DNA of 64,000 nt from JAEYOM01 sp036260935 (GTDB lineage: Bacteria > Bacillota > Clostridia > Acetivibrionales > DTU013). This document shows positions 51,806-60,307 of this stretch, piece by piece (within the stretch, counting starts at the first letter, position 1; every line of letters begins with the position of its first letter). Made by a program: the position numbers and the translations under genes. The notes under the pieces are model-generated. The model saw only the letters and a program-made list of their open reading frames with translations, was not told where the DNA came from and did no database searches. The DNA lies in assembly GCA_036260935.1 (NCBI GenBank), contig DATALQ010000038.1:60178-124177 (forward strand), read 5' to 3'.

Positions 51806-51835
51806 CATTTATATAAATGCTCATTTATATGTTAA
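51806..51835. promoter_or_regulatory. Likely ArsR operator
   Basis: CATTTATATAAATG (51806-51819) is a perfect palindrome, followed by a further half-site CATTTATAT (51822-51830). It lies 26-50 bases upstream of the arsR start codon, where ArsR-family repressors usually bind AT-rich dyads. Confidence 0.55.
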
Positions 51836-52004
51836 TGAATTTTCTACCAGTTGTCAATAGACTAGTAAATATTTTTCCAAGGAAATTCAAAGAGACTGGA
51901 AGAAATCATACTAATGTATTAGTAATTTTGAAGTAAATTATGATATTCTATACTGGTAGAATAGGTAATCCGGCCATATACGAATGGCAGAAAAGAGGTA
52001 TCAT

Positions 52005-52778
52005 ATGCATCCAGTATTGTTTAGAATCGGAGCATTCACTGCTAACAGCTATGGCTTTTTAATAGCGGTAGGTTTTTTATGTGCCTTGGTCATGGCGATC
52101 TACAGGGCGAAAAAAGCCGGCCTTTCTGAGGACATTATCTATAGTCTCGGCTTGCTGTGTCTGCCGGGCGGGATGATAGGCGCCAAGCTGCTGTTCATAA
52201 TAACGGAATTTCAAAGTATATATGCCAATCCCTCCATATTGCTTGATATTTCGAACGGCTTTGTCGTATTCGGTGGAATCATCGGCGGCGCTCTTACAGG
52301 ATATATTTATTGTAAAGTAAAGAAAATCAGCTTTCTTGAATATTTCGACCTGGCAGTCCCCTCAGTTGCGCTGGCGCAGGGTTTTGGCAGGATTGGCTGT
52401 TTTCTTGCCGGCTGCTGCTATGGTAGAGAGACCGATAGTTTTTTGAGGGTCGTTTTCAATCAATCGTCCTATGCACCAAACGGCATCAGTCTGATGCCGA
52501 CCCAGCTGTTTTCCAGCGCCGGCGATTTTCTGATTGCATTAACACTGATCCTTTATTCGCGGAGAAAAAGAGAGAAAGGTAAAATAGTATTGCTATATTT
52601 GACTTTATACAGCGTGGGCAGATTTTTCGTCGAGTTCTTGCGTAACGACCCCAGAGGCAGTGTCGGTATTCTTTCGACGTCGCAGTTCGTTTCAGCATGT
52701 ACGCTTGTTGTGGTATTTGTCCTTTATGGCTTTATGAAATACAGGATCAAACGCCTTAAGACTAATATGGTACAGTAA
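52005..52778 (+). CDS. Prolipoprotein diacylglyceryl transferase (Lgt)-family protein
   Basis: A 257-residue, roughly seven-segment membrane protein of the Lgt family. The signature region reads ALAQGFGRIGCFLAGCCYGRETD, instead of the classic GRxGNFxNxE, and GRFFVEFLRNDPRG matches the second essential-Arg region. The His of E. coli Lgt (His103, in a FHGG context) is replaced by Phe here (VVFGGIIGG). It may therefore be a paralogue with a changed role rather than the housekeeping enzyme that lipidates the lipoproteins of this window. ATG at 52005 after AGAGG; the ATG at 51984 precedes that site. Confidence 0.78.
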   Translation: MHPVLFRIGAFTANSYGFLIAVGFLCALVMAIYRAKKAGLSEDIIYSLGLLCLPGGMIGAKLLFIITEFQSIYANPSILLDISNGFVVFGGIIGGALTGYIYCKVKKISFLEYFDLAVPSVALAQGFGRIGCFLAGCCYGRETDSFLRVVFNQSSYAPNGISLMPTQLFSSAGDFLIALTLILYSRRKREKGKIVLLYLTLYSVGRFFVEFLRNDPRGSVGILSTSQFVSACTLVVVFVLYGFMKYRIKRLKTNMVQ

Positions 52779-52800
52779 GTTATTATGGACAAATAATATG

Positions 52801-52895
52801 AAGCAACATATCAAAAATGAAGCAGCATACCAAAAATAAATCACATACTTTAAAATAAAGAAACATATCAAAAGTAGATTAACATATCAATATCG
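52801..52895 (+). repeat. Five degenerate 19-bp tandem repeats
   Basis: Units at 52801, 52820, 52839, 52858 and 52877, consensus AAGCAACATATCAAAAATA, a period of exactly 19. They lie between the Lgt-like gene and the RCC1 gene. No coding sense was seen. Confidence 0.7.
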
Positions 52896-52944
52896 CCGCA
52901 AATCACTATCAAGCAGGCAGCAAAGTATATCAGGAGGTAACTTT

Positions 52945-54669
52945 ATGAACAGGAGTCATAAAAGGGTTTTCTCACTGGCGCTGGCAACATTTTCGATACT
53001 CCTGTCGGTTTCCCTGTCCGGATTCAGTCCGGCGCAGGCCGCGCAGGGTGGCAGTGCTACTGCTGCGCAAGACAGCAGCACTCCTGCCACACAGGGCAGC
53101 AGTGCTACTACTGCCCAAGACAGCAGTGCTCCTGTCGTCCGGCGCCCCCAGGCTCCTTTGAAAATAATTGATATAGAGGCCGGCTGGGGATATTCTATGG
53201 CCTTGCGTAGCGACGGCACGGTCTGGGTCTGGGGCAACAATGAGAGCGGAATTGCAGGCGACGGAACCCTGGGTGTGAGATACAGCAAGAAAGCTGACAA
53301 TATTCGGACCAGACCGACGCTTGTCATGGGTAATGTGAAGTCTATCGGAGGTACCTACGGCACCTGTTACGCTATAACTAACGATAACTCCTTGTGGGTA
53401 TGGGGCTTCAGTTACGGAGGACGCATCGGAAACGGCAGTACAAATTATGACTGTTCCCTGCCTGTAAAGATCCTCTCGGATGTTAAAGTAGTCGCGTCCG
53501 GTAATTCAAACCATTCCGCGGTAATCAAAAACGACGGTACCCTTTGGGTATGGGGCCTCAATATTGACGGACAGCTGCTAAACGGCAATGAAAATCCTCA
53601 GATGACGCCGCACAAGATCATGGACGGCGTTCAGACCGTAGCCTCCGGAGAAGGCCATTTGATGGTGCTCAAGGGTAGCGGCGACCTTTATGTCTGGGGC
53701 AGAAATTGGAAGGGACAGTTGGGAGACGGCACCGGGAAGGACAGACTGACTCCCTTCAAACTGAAATCCAATGTTAAAAAGATATATGCTGGCAGCAACC
53801 AGAGCTACTTCATAACGAAGGACGGGGTGCTTTGGGGCGCCGGCAAAGACTTTACCGGCAGGTTCTCGAAACCGGTAAAGCTTTTGACCAGCGTGACAGA
53901 CGTCAATGGCAGCCCGAGTAATTACGTGGCCATCAAAACCGACGGTACGCTGTGGGCCTGGGGTGAAAATGAATGCGGAGCGTTCGGCGACGGCACTACG
54001 AACTATAAATACAAACCTGTAAAGATAATGAGCAACGTTGCCAAAGCAGCCGCAGGGGACGATCATTTCCTGGTGCTAAAGAAGGACGGGACCTTGTGGG
54101 CCAGTGGGCGTAATGATCGCGGCCAGCTTGGTGTCGGCGATACTAAAAACAGGACGAGGTTTGTACAGATAACAGGCCTCACTACAGCCGATGCCACAGC
54201 TGCTTCAGCCAGGCTCCAGCTGACGATATCGCTCGACGGCAATCTAGCAGGCTGGAAGGGAATCGAGCCTGTTGGTTCCGATCCTGCAGGCGATGTCGCC
54301 GACGGAAAGTTTGACATTACAGATCTCTATGCGGCAAGGGACGAGAAATACCTTTACATCGGGCTGAAAGCCACCGGAATCAAGCCCGATCTCGACATCA
54401 ATATTGATACTGACGGTGACGATGAGGGAGAATATACCGCACTCTGTTACGTTGATGACAGGATCGCTTTTATTGACGATGAGAGCAATAAAGCCAAAGG
54501 GCATGCAGGCATCATACCGCTCGGTTATAATAAAGCCGTAGAGCTGAAGATTCCGCTGGCAATGCTTAAAAACCCCGAAAGTATACAGATTTCCGCCAAC
54601 TACAACAAGGACGACAACGGAAATGATCCGGACAGGGACTGGATGAACGAGTGGTTTGAGGTTCAATAG
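52945..54669 (+). CDS. Secreted RCC1-repeat protein with C-terminal CBM9-like domain
   Basis: A 574-residue exported protein. The signal peptide (~residues 1-33) ends near AQA. A low-complexity linker follows, with two related Ser/Thr/Ala/Gln units (QGGSATAAQDSST, QGSSATTAQDSSA). Seven RCC1-type blades run over residues ~70-410, each with a variant of HS-AIK-DGTLWVWG-N--G, so a full seven-bladed propeller is likely. Residues ~415-574 look like a DOMON/CBM9-type beta-sandwich (ITDLYAARDEKYLYIGLKATG...DINIDTDGDDEGEY). Such proteins occur on clostridial surfaces; the binding target is unknown. AGGAGG precedes the ATG. Confidence 0.8.
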   Translation: MNRSHKRVFSLALATFSILLSVSLSGFSPAQAAQGGSATAAQDSSTPATQGSSATTAQDSSAPVVRRPQAPLKIIDIEAGWGYSMALRSDGTVWVWGNNESGIAGDGTLGVRYSKKADNIRTRPTLVMGNVKSIGGTYGTCYAITNDNSLWVWGFSYGGRIGNGSTNYDCSLPVKILSDVKVVASGNSNHSAVIKNDGTLWVWGLNIDGQLLNGNENPQMTPHKIMDGVQTVASGEGHLMVLKGSGDLYVWGRNWKGQLGDGTGKDRLTPFKLKSNVKKIYAGSNQSYFITKDGVLWGAGKDFTGRFSKPVKLLTSVTDVNGSPSNYVAIKTDGTLWAWGENECGAFGDGTTNYKYKPVKIMSNVAKAAAGDDHFLVLKKDGTLWASGRNDRGQLGVGDTKNRTRFVQITGLTTADATAASARLQLTISLDGNLAGWKGIEPVGSDPAGDVADGKFDITDLYAARDEKYLYIGLKATGIKPDLDINIDTDGDDEGEYTALCYVDDRIAFIDDESNKAKGHAGIIPLGYNKAVELKIPLAMLKNPESIQISANYNKDDNGNDPDRDWMNEWFEVQ

Positions 54670-54698
54670 ACAGAGCGGATAATGCAGACCCCTGTCCA

Positions 54699-54811
54699 GG
54701 TCTCCCGGGCAGGGCGGTCTCCCGGGCAGGGCGGTCTCCCGGCTTGGGCAGGGCCGGCTGTGGATTGCTGGCTGTGGATTACCGGCTATGGATTACCGGC
54801 TGTGGATTGCT
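54699..54811 (+). repeat. GC-rich tandem repeats: 17-bp units then 14-bp units
   Basis: GGTCTCCCGGGCAGGGC occurs at 54699 and 54716, and in altered form at 54733. It is followed by four 14-base units (GGCTGTGGATTGCT or ..ATTACC) at 54756, 54770, 54784 and 54798. Composition is unlike the neighbouring intergenic DNA. Nothing else is seen in 54812-54873. Confidence 0.8.
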
Positions 54812-54873
54812 GGCGGGCCATGCCACATGTAGCATAACAGAATAAGCAGCGTAAACCCCATATTATGTAACCT

Positions 54874-54923
54874 AATTCCCTCCTGTGTCATACGATGTTA
54901 TAGTGACCGTACAGGAGGGAATT
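54874..54923 (+). promoter_or_regulatory. 13-bp hairpin that masks the ribosome site of the DUF2935 gene
   Basis: AATTCCCTCCTGT (54874-54886) is the exact reverse complement of ACAGGAGGGAATT (54911-54923), with a 24-base loop. The right arm contains the whole Shine-Dalgarno AGGAGGG of the gene at 54929. The fold should shut off translation unless something opens it, or it acts as an intrinsic terminator (TTTCTAT follows). Confidence 0.6.
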
Positions 54924-54928
54924 TCTAT

Positions 54929-55699
54929 ATGCTGAGCCCAATAGAGAAAATGAGATTTTGGACTGGGATAATGAGGGACCACGGGGAGTTCATCCTCACC
55001 TCGCTGTCATACAATGAACAGGAAGCGATACGTTTCGCAAATTACTATAAAGAGGCATTTTCAGTGCTTCACGAACAGACCAAAAGCATCGCGGCGAATG
55101 ATGCAAACGCGTTCAATCAGTTATTGAGCCAGGCAATGAACCTTCTTTTGAACCTTATCAACTTCAAAAGGCTGCTGCTGGCGAGGCAGCTCACATGCCA
55201 ACTGAACTCCAGCCTGCCGCCGACCTTTTATAACCACATGATAAATGAAGCAATGGAGTTCTGCAACACTATTGTCAGGATGCAAAAAAATGTCCAGACC
55301 CAGCCGAACAGGCTTCAGGAAAACATTGAGCTGAACAAGCTGTGGATCCCCGACGCCGCGGGGCATGCGGCAACTATTGCCTGTGGCCTCGACCCCACGG
55401 AAAAGATCTTTATCAACGAAGCACAGGAATTCGAAAGAATATTCAACTGCCTTTCGATAAAGACCGAGGAATTGAGCAGGATGCTGATCAGAACAGGCTT
55501 GAGTGACGGAAACCTCGAGCTTCTCAATGAACAGGCTAAAAAGAAGTTGGAGGAATTTACCTGCTTCCTGGCCAGGATAAGGGATCTCAAGGTGAAATGC
55601 AAAGTCCTCGGCGTTCTGAAGCCTCTGATGCCAGATCATATGATAAGAGAGGAGAATTTTTATCTTCAGGAGCTTGCGAGCATTGGTAAAGGTAAATGA
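54929..55699 (+). CDS. DUF2935 protein
   Basis: A 256-residue, all-helical protein of the DUF2935 family, found in Bacillus and Clostridia. Two related ~120-residue halves are visible, the second starting near IELNKLWIPDAAGHAATIACGL. Potential metal residues recur: HGEFIL in the first half, HAATI, EAQEFERIF and the C-terminal DHMIREENFYLQEL, a ferritin-like arrangement (inference). Function is unknown. Its ribosome site is buried in a perfect 13-bp hairpin. It precedes the germination operon by 48 bases and could be co-transcribed. Confidence 0.8.
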   Translation: MLSPIEKMRFWTGIMRDHGEFILTSLSYNEQEAIRFANYYKEAFSVLHEQTKSIAANDANAFNQLLSQAMNLLLNLINFKRLLLARQLTCQLNSSLPPTFYNHMINEAMEFCNTIVRMQKNVQTQPNRLQENIELNKLWIPDAAGHAATIACGLDPTEKIFINEAQEFERIFNCLSIKTEELSRMLIRTGLSDGNLELLNEQAKKKLEEFTCFLARIRDLKVKCKVLGVLKPLMPDHMIREENFYLQELASIGKGK

Positions 55700-55747
55700 A
55701 AATGCTTATTTACAAAGCTTATGGTAATAATAAATCCGGGTGATAAA

Positions 55748-57337
55748 ATGCAAAATAAATTACACTATAAAAAGCCCGGTTGCGGTGGAAGCAATAATGA
55801 AAGCAGTAAAGAAACCAATAAAGATACAAACGCTGGAGCAAATAAAAAGCAGCTGGACACATCATTGGCAAATAATATAGCTTTATTCAAAGGCATTTTC
55901 AGTAAAGATGGGACTTTGATCATCAGGGAGTTCCAGAATAAGCGGTTGAAAGCGGCAAAATGCTGCATTATATACCTCGACGGAATGGTAAATACCGAGA
56001 TCGTCAACGAAAACATAATCCAACCCATCCTTCGCAACGATTTGTCGAAGGACATTAACAGCAGTGACCTCCTTGAGGAATTGAGAAAGAAAGTCATTGT
56101 ATCAAACAGCGTAACTCCGGAGACTGACGTCGATAAAATAGTCGGCTCGGTAATCTACGGAGATACGCTGTTTTTACTGGAGGGATATGAAAAGGCTCTT
56201 GTTATCAGTACAAAAGGCTGGCAATCGAGGTCGATCACCGAACCTGAGTCCACCAGGGTCGTGCGGGGGCCGAGGGAAGGCTTTACGGAATCGATCATTG
56301 TGAACTTATCGATGGTACGGCGCAAAATAAACAATCCCGACCTGAAGTTTAAATTCAGGGAAATCGGTGCGAGAACGCATACAAAAACCTGTATCTGCTA
56401 TATTGAGGGACTTGCCCCCGAGGGCGTCCTGAACGAATTGGAGCAGCGTCTGGACAAGATCAACATCGACGGAATTATAGACTCGGGATATATCCAGGAA
56501 CTCATAAAGGACGCGCCGTATTCGCCGTTTGAGACTGTGGGCCACAGCGAAAGGCCGGATGTAATTGCCGCAAAGCTGCTGGAGGCCAGAATAGCGCTGT
56601 TTGTAGATGGAAGCCCATTCGTATTGACAGTACCGTTTTTAGTAGGTGAAAACTTTCAGGCAAATGAAGACTACTACAATAATTATATTTTCAGCACCAT
56701 AAACCGGGCAACGAGAGGCCTTACTGCAGTTACCACCATTGCTATTCCCGCGATATTTCTGTCGCTCGTGGCCTATCACCAGGAAATGCTGCCTACGCCG
56801 CTTTTATTGAGCATTTCGGCATCAAGGCAGGATGTTCCTTTCCCTACTGCGTTATCCCTATTCGCCATGCTTTTTCTGTTTGATGTTTTGCGTGAGGCCG
56901 GTACAAGGATGCCGGCGCCAATAGGCCAGGCGGTGAATATCGTCGGAACGCTTGTACTGGGGCAGGCCGCAGTCGAAGCGAGGCTGGTAAGCGCTCCCGT
57001 CATTATAGTCACGGCAGTGACAGGGATCACGACTCTGATTAACATGAATTTCATCGGAGCTACTATTATATTCCGTACTATTATGCTATTAGGCGCCTCT
57101 TTTTTGGGGATCTACGGATTTGTGATGTGCTTCATCATACTTTACCTGCACCTGATGAGTATCCGCTCTTTTGGCGTACCCTATATGATGAATGTTACAA
57201 GGGCTAAAAACAAAGACGGGCAGGACGCATGGATCCGTGCTCCGTGGTGGACTATGACCCTGAGGCCCAAGATCATTGGGGGCAGAGACCTTGTCAGGCA
57301 GGCATCCGCGAAGGGCGGGGGAAAAAATCAGGCATGA
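55748..57337 (+). CDS. gerA: Spore germinant receptor subunit A (GerA family)
   Basis: A 529-residue GerA/SpoVAF-type subunit. A soluble N-terminal domain (residues ~35-280) precedes about five to six membrane segments (GLTAVTTIAIPAIFLSLVAYH onward). Family stretches include DTLFLLEGYEKALVISTKGWQSRSITEPESTRVVRGPREGFTESIIVNLSMVRRKI and LREAGTRMPAPIGQAVNIVGTLVLGQAAVEARLVSAPVIIVTA. It sits in the spore inner membrane and senses germinants with GerB and GerC. ATG at 55748 after GGGTGA; the ATG at 55721 lacks a site. The N-terminus is Asn/Lys/Ser-rich. Confidence 0.95.
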   Translation: MQNKLHYKKPGCGGSNNESSKETNKDTNAGANKKQLDTSLANNIALFKGIFSKDGTLIIREFQNKRLKAAKCCIIYLDGMVNTEIVNENIIQPILRNDLSKDINSSDLLEELRKKVIVSNSVTPETDVDKIVGSVIYGDTLFLLEGYEKALVISTKGWQSRSITEPESTRVVRGPREGFTESIIVNLSMVRRKINNPDLKFKFREIGARTHTKTCICYIEGLAPEGVLNELEQRLDKINIDGIIDSGYIQELIKDAPYSPFETVGHSERPDVIAAKLLEARIALFVDGSPFVLTVPFLVGENFQANEDYYNNYIFSTINRATRGLTAVTTIAIPAIFLSLVAYHQEMLPTPLLLSISASRQDVPFPTALSLFAMLFLFDVLREAGTRMPAPIGQAVNIVGTLVLGQAAVEARLVSAPVIIVTAVTGITTLINMNFIGATIIFRTIMLLGASFLGIYGFVMCFIILYLHLMSIRSFGVPYMMNVTRAKNKDGQDAWIRAPWWTMTLRPKIIGGRDLVRQASAKGGGKNQA

Positions 57338-58503
57338 AGGCTGTCAAGACTGTCAAGGCTGCAAGAACCCTAATTTCGGTAATACTTATCACTGTAAACC
57401 TTATGTTCATGACAGGGTGCTGGAATTACAGGGAGATAGACAAACTTGCCATTGTTGTTGGTGTTGCCATTGACAAGGGAACAACCGAAAGATATAAGCT
57501 GACTGTAGAGGTTGCAAGAACAACAGGCGGTAAAGAAACGAAAACATTGTCAAAGGTGGTCTCCACAGAGGGTAAGACTGTGTTTGACGCTGCCAGGAAC
57601 GCAATATCAGTGACCGGTGATAGGCTATACTGGAGCCATTCGAAAATAATCATCCTGAGTAAGGAAATAGCCGCCGAGGGTTTCACACATATCATGGACT
57701 GGTATACACGTGACTCGGAAACACGGGAGGATGTTTATATCATGGTTTCGGAAGGAGCTACGGCGGCAGAGATCCTTACCGGGCAGACAGTGGTTGAGAG
57801 TATAAAGTCAATAGAATTGAGTGATATGTTGAAAAGCCAGGAAAGCCTTAGTAAGGCTCCTATAATGGACGTACTGGAGTTTGATATACAATCGAAAACA
57901 AAAGAGTTTTCAACAATTATACCTACTGTCAGGCTGAAGAAGGCAGACGATAAAACCGTACCGCAAATATTAGGGACTGCTATCATTAAAAACGATAAAT
58001 TGGCGGGTTTTCTGGGTGGAGAAGAAACCAAGTATCTTCTTTTCATCAGAAATGAAGTGAAAGGCGGAGTACTGGTCGAAATGCCGAAAGACGGCGGAAC
58101 TACCCCAGTCTCGCTTGAAATCTTCAAAAGTAAAACAAAAACCAAGCCCGTTGTAAATGGAAAGGATATTGAAATAAATCTTAATGTCGATGTAACGGTT
58201 GCAATCGACGAAATAGATGGTTCCCGGAACTATATCGACGAGGATGGACGAAAAAAGCTGGAGCAAATTTCCGAAACCGCATTAAAGCAGCAGATCGAAG
58301 CATTGATTAAGAAAGTACAGAAGGAATTTGACGCCGATATATTCAAATTTGGATTGGAACTTAGAAACAATGACATAAATGCATGGGATAACATGAGTGA
58401 AAATTGGGAAGAAATTTTTAAAGACCTGAAGGTGAAGGTTAAAACAAGGGTGCATATTAAAAATAGTGCCACGCTTGCAAAATCCTTTGAAAAGGGTGAT
58501 TAA
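57334..58503 (+). CDS. gerC: Spore germinant receptor lipoprotein subunit C (Ger(x)C family)
   Basis: A 389-residue lipoprotein. The signal ends in the lipobox MTGC (after LISVILITVNLMF), then WNYREIDKLAIVVGVAIDKG. Other family segments: FDAARNAISVTGDRLYWSHSKIIILSKEIA, WYTRDSETREDVYIMVSEGATAAEIL, and GTAIIKNDKLAGFLGGEETKYLLFIRNEVKGGVL. The C-terminal part is a Ger(x)C domain. ATG at 57334 overlaps the gerA stop (ATGA), so translation is coupled; the longer frame from 57229 lies inside gerA. Confidence 0.94.
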   Translation: MKAVKTVKAARTLISVILITVNLMFMTGCWNYREIDKLAIVVGVAIDKGTTERYKLTVEVARTTGGKETKTLSKVVSTEGKTVFDAARNAISVTGDRLYWSHSKIIILSKEIAAEGFTHIMDWYTRDSETREDVYIMVSEGATAAEILTGQTVVESIKSIELSDMLKSQESLSKAPIMDVLEFDIQSKTKEFSTIIPTVRLKKADDKTVPQILGTAIIKNDKLAGFLGGEETKYLLFIRNEVKGGVLVEMPKDGGTTPVSLEIFKSKTKTKPVVNGKDIEINLNVDVTVAIDEIDGSRNYIDEDGRKKLEQISETALKQQIEALIKKVQKEFDADIFKFGLELRNNDINAWDNMSENWEEIFKDLKVKVKTRVHIKNSATLAKSFEKGD

Positions 58504-58508
58504 CGGCG

Positions 58509-58718
58509 ATGCTCATATTGGCGCTGGCAGGTTATTTCTTTTTAGTCATATTTGATTTAAGGCCCTTATATAAGAAAAAGTACCGGCGTGACTTCTGGGT
58601 CAATGTCGTGCTGGGAATTTTTTCGTTTACCCTTGCCGTGTTGCTTTGTCTTGGAGTGAAATTCCCGAGCCCCGTAAAACCAATCCAAGACTTAATAACT
58701 TCGATATTCGGAAAATAG
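58509..58718 (+). CDS. Small membrane protein of the CLC_0170 type
   Basis: A 69-residue protein with two membrane segments (residues ~2-18 and ~31-50). Small proteins of this kind accompany ger operons in clostridia and are annotated as the CLC_0170 family. It lies five bases after gerC and 19 bases before gerB, so it is part of the receptor operon. A role as an accessory subunit, comparable in position to GerD-like or GerK-D proteins, is inference. Confidence 0.75.
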   Translation: MLILALAGYFFLVIFDLRPLYKKKYRRDFWVNVVLGIFSFTLAVLLCLGVKFPSPVKPIQDLITSIFGK

Positions 58719-58737
58719 TTTTGGAAAGCTGGGTTTT

Positions 58738-59913
58738 ATGCAAAAAGAGCAAATTACAGATAAGGAAGGAATTGTGCTCGTAATCACCTTTATAATCGGA
58801 AGTACCCTCATTATCGGTATCGCTGGAGATGCTAAAAATGATGCATGGATTGCCGGGATAATAGGTTTGATCATGTGCATCCCGATGCTGCTTGTTTATT
58901 CCAGGATTCTATCCCTTTTCCAGGGCAAGGATTTGTTCGAGATTTTGGACTTGATTCTCGGAAAAATTTTCGGTAAGTTCGTATCGATAATATATATTCT
59001 GTATTCGTTTCACCTTGGGGCGCTCGTGCTTCGAAATTTCGGTGAATTCATGAATACGTCGGCGCTGCCCGAAACCCCTTTGTTTGTCTCCATGTTCTGC
59101 CTGGGACTGGTGATAATAGCAGGTGTTCGCCTGGGTATTGAGGTATTGGGCAGAACTACTACTTATTTTGTTCCGATAATCCTCTTTATTTTATTATTGG
59201 TACAGATATTTGGAATATCACAGCTTCACTTCGACCATATCAAGCCGGTTTTAGGAAATGCCCCATCCCAGATAATGAAAGGCGCATTTTCTGCTTTTTC
59301 ATTTCCCTTTGCCGAAACAGTAATATTTATCGGCATTTTTTCATCGCTGAAAACAAAAAAATCAAATGTTAAGGTCTATTTGACCGGAGCTTTTATTTCA
59401 GGAGCCATCATAATAATTACGTCGGCCAGAAACATCCTTATATTGGGCAACATGCTCGGCAGCTTCTATTTTCCTTCATATGAGGCGGTAAGCAGGATAA
59501 GCATCGGTGATTTCATACAGAGGATTGAAGTCACGGATGCCCTTGTATTTGTGTACGGCGTATTCATTAAAAGCTCGATCTGCCTGTTGGTCGCCTGTAA
59601 AGGGCTCGGCAGGCTGTTCAATCTGAAGGATTACCGATCGATCGTCATTCAGTTGGGCTTGTTGATGATATACTTTTCCTACATAGTTTATGACAATATC
59701 ATGGAAATGAGATATTGGGCCTTTAAGGTTTATTCGTATTATGCTTTTCCGATGCAGGTGATACTGCCCATAATGATTTGGATAATAGCGGAGATAAAGG
59801 CACGGAGAAAAAAATGCGGTAAATGTGGTAAAATCGGCAAAAAAGGCAAAACCGGTGAAAACAGTGAAAGTGGTCAAAGCGGCCAAACAGGGCAAAGCGG
59901 ACAATGTGGTTAA
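58738..59913 (+). CDS. gerB: Spore germinant receptor permease subunit B, with collagen-like C-terminal tail
   Basis: A 391-residue amino-acid-permease-like protein (GerB/endospore germination permease family) with about ten membrane segments, from ITDKEGIVLVITFIIGSTLIIGI to VILPIMIWIIAEI. KGAFSAFSFPFAETVIFIGIF and SISRIEVTDALVFVYGVF-like stretches are characteristic. It binds the germinant. The last ~34 residues are abnormal: after RRKK comes a run of Gly-X-Y triplets (GKCGKIGKKGKTGEN..., then GQSGQTGQSGQCG). They are encoded by a 9-base repeat that continues past the stop. Normal GerB proteins end shortly after the last membrane segment. Confidence 0.92.
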   Translation: MQKEQITDKEGIVLVITFIIGSTLIIGIAGDAKNDAWIAGIIGLIMCIPMLLVYSRILSLFQGKDLFEILDLILGKIFGKFVSIIYILYSFHLGALVLRNFGEFMNTSALPETPLFVSMFCLGLVIIAGVRLGIEVLGRTTTYFVPIILFILLLVQIFGISQLHFDHIKPVLGNAPSQIMKGAFSAFSFPFAETVIFIGIFSSLKTKKSNVKVYLTGAFISGAIIIITSARNILILGNMLGSFYFPSYEAVSRISIGDFIQRIEVTDALVFVYGVFIKSSICLLVACKGLGRLFNLKDYRSIVIQLGLLMIYFSYIVYDNIMEMRYWAFKVYSYYAFPMQVILPIMIWIIAEIKARRKKCGKCGKIGKKGKTGENSESGQSGQTGQSGQCG

Positions 59914-60080
59914 ACCGGGCAATCTGGCCAAAGCGAACAAAGCGGTTGAACCGGTTAAAGCGGTCAAACGGCAAAGCAGACACAGTGGTTAAACCAGAGA
60001 AAACGGTTAACCCGGTAAAACCAGACAAAACGGAAAACAGGTCAATCTGGTCAATGCGGTTAAACCGGTAAAAACGGACA
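59816..60080 (+). repeat. Degenerate 9-bp minisatellite crossing the gerB stop codon
   Basis: About 29 units related to GGTAAAACC, GGCAAAGCG or GGTCAAAGC run from inside gerB to ~170 bases beyond its stop. The first third is read as Gly-X-Y triplets. Two later in-frame stops (TGA, TAA) lie in further repeat units, so single-base changes could lengthen the tail. The gap from 60081 to 60307 is AT-rich without other clear signals. Confidence 0.8.
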
Positions 60081-60307
60081 GCTTTCGGATCCGGTTGATT
60101 AACAGGTTTTTGTGAAACGCACGAAATACTTGCTAAATCTGGCGTTCGACAATTTAAAATATGATAGTATGTATTTCGCACATTTTTTATTGAAAAATGT
60201 TACAATCCTATTATAATTATATATATAATCCTATTAGTTTTAAGGCGTTAACCGGTTACTCTTTCCTGGCACTCTGCAAGCATTTTGTTCAACTACGGGG
60301 AGGAAAC

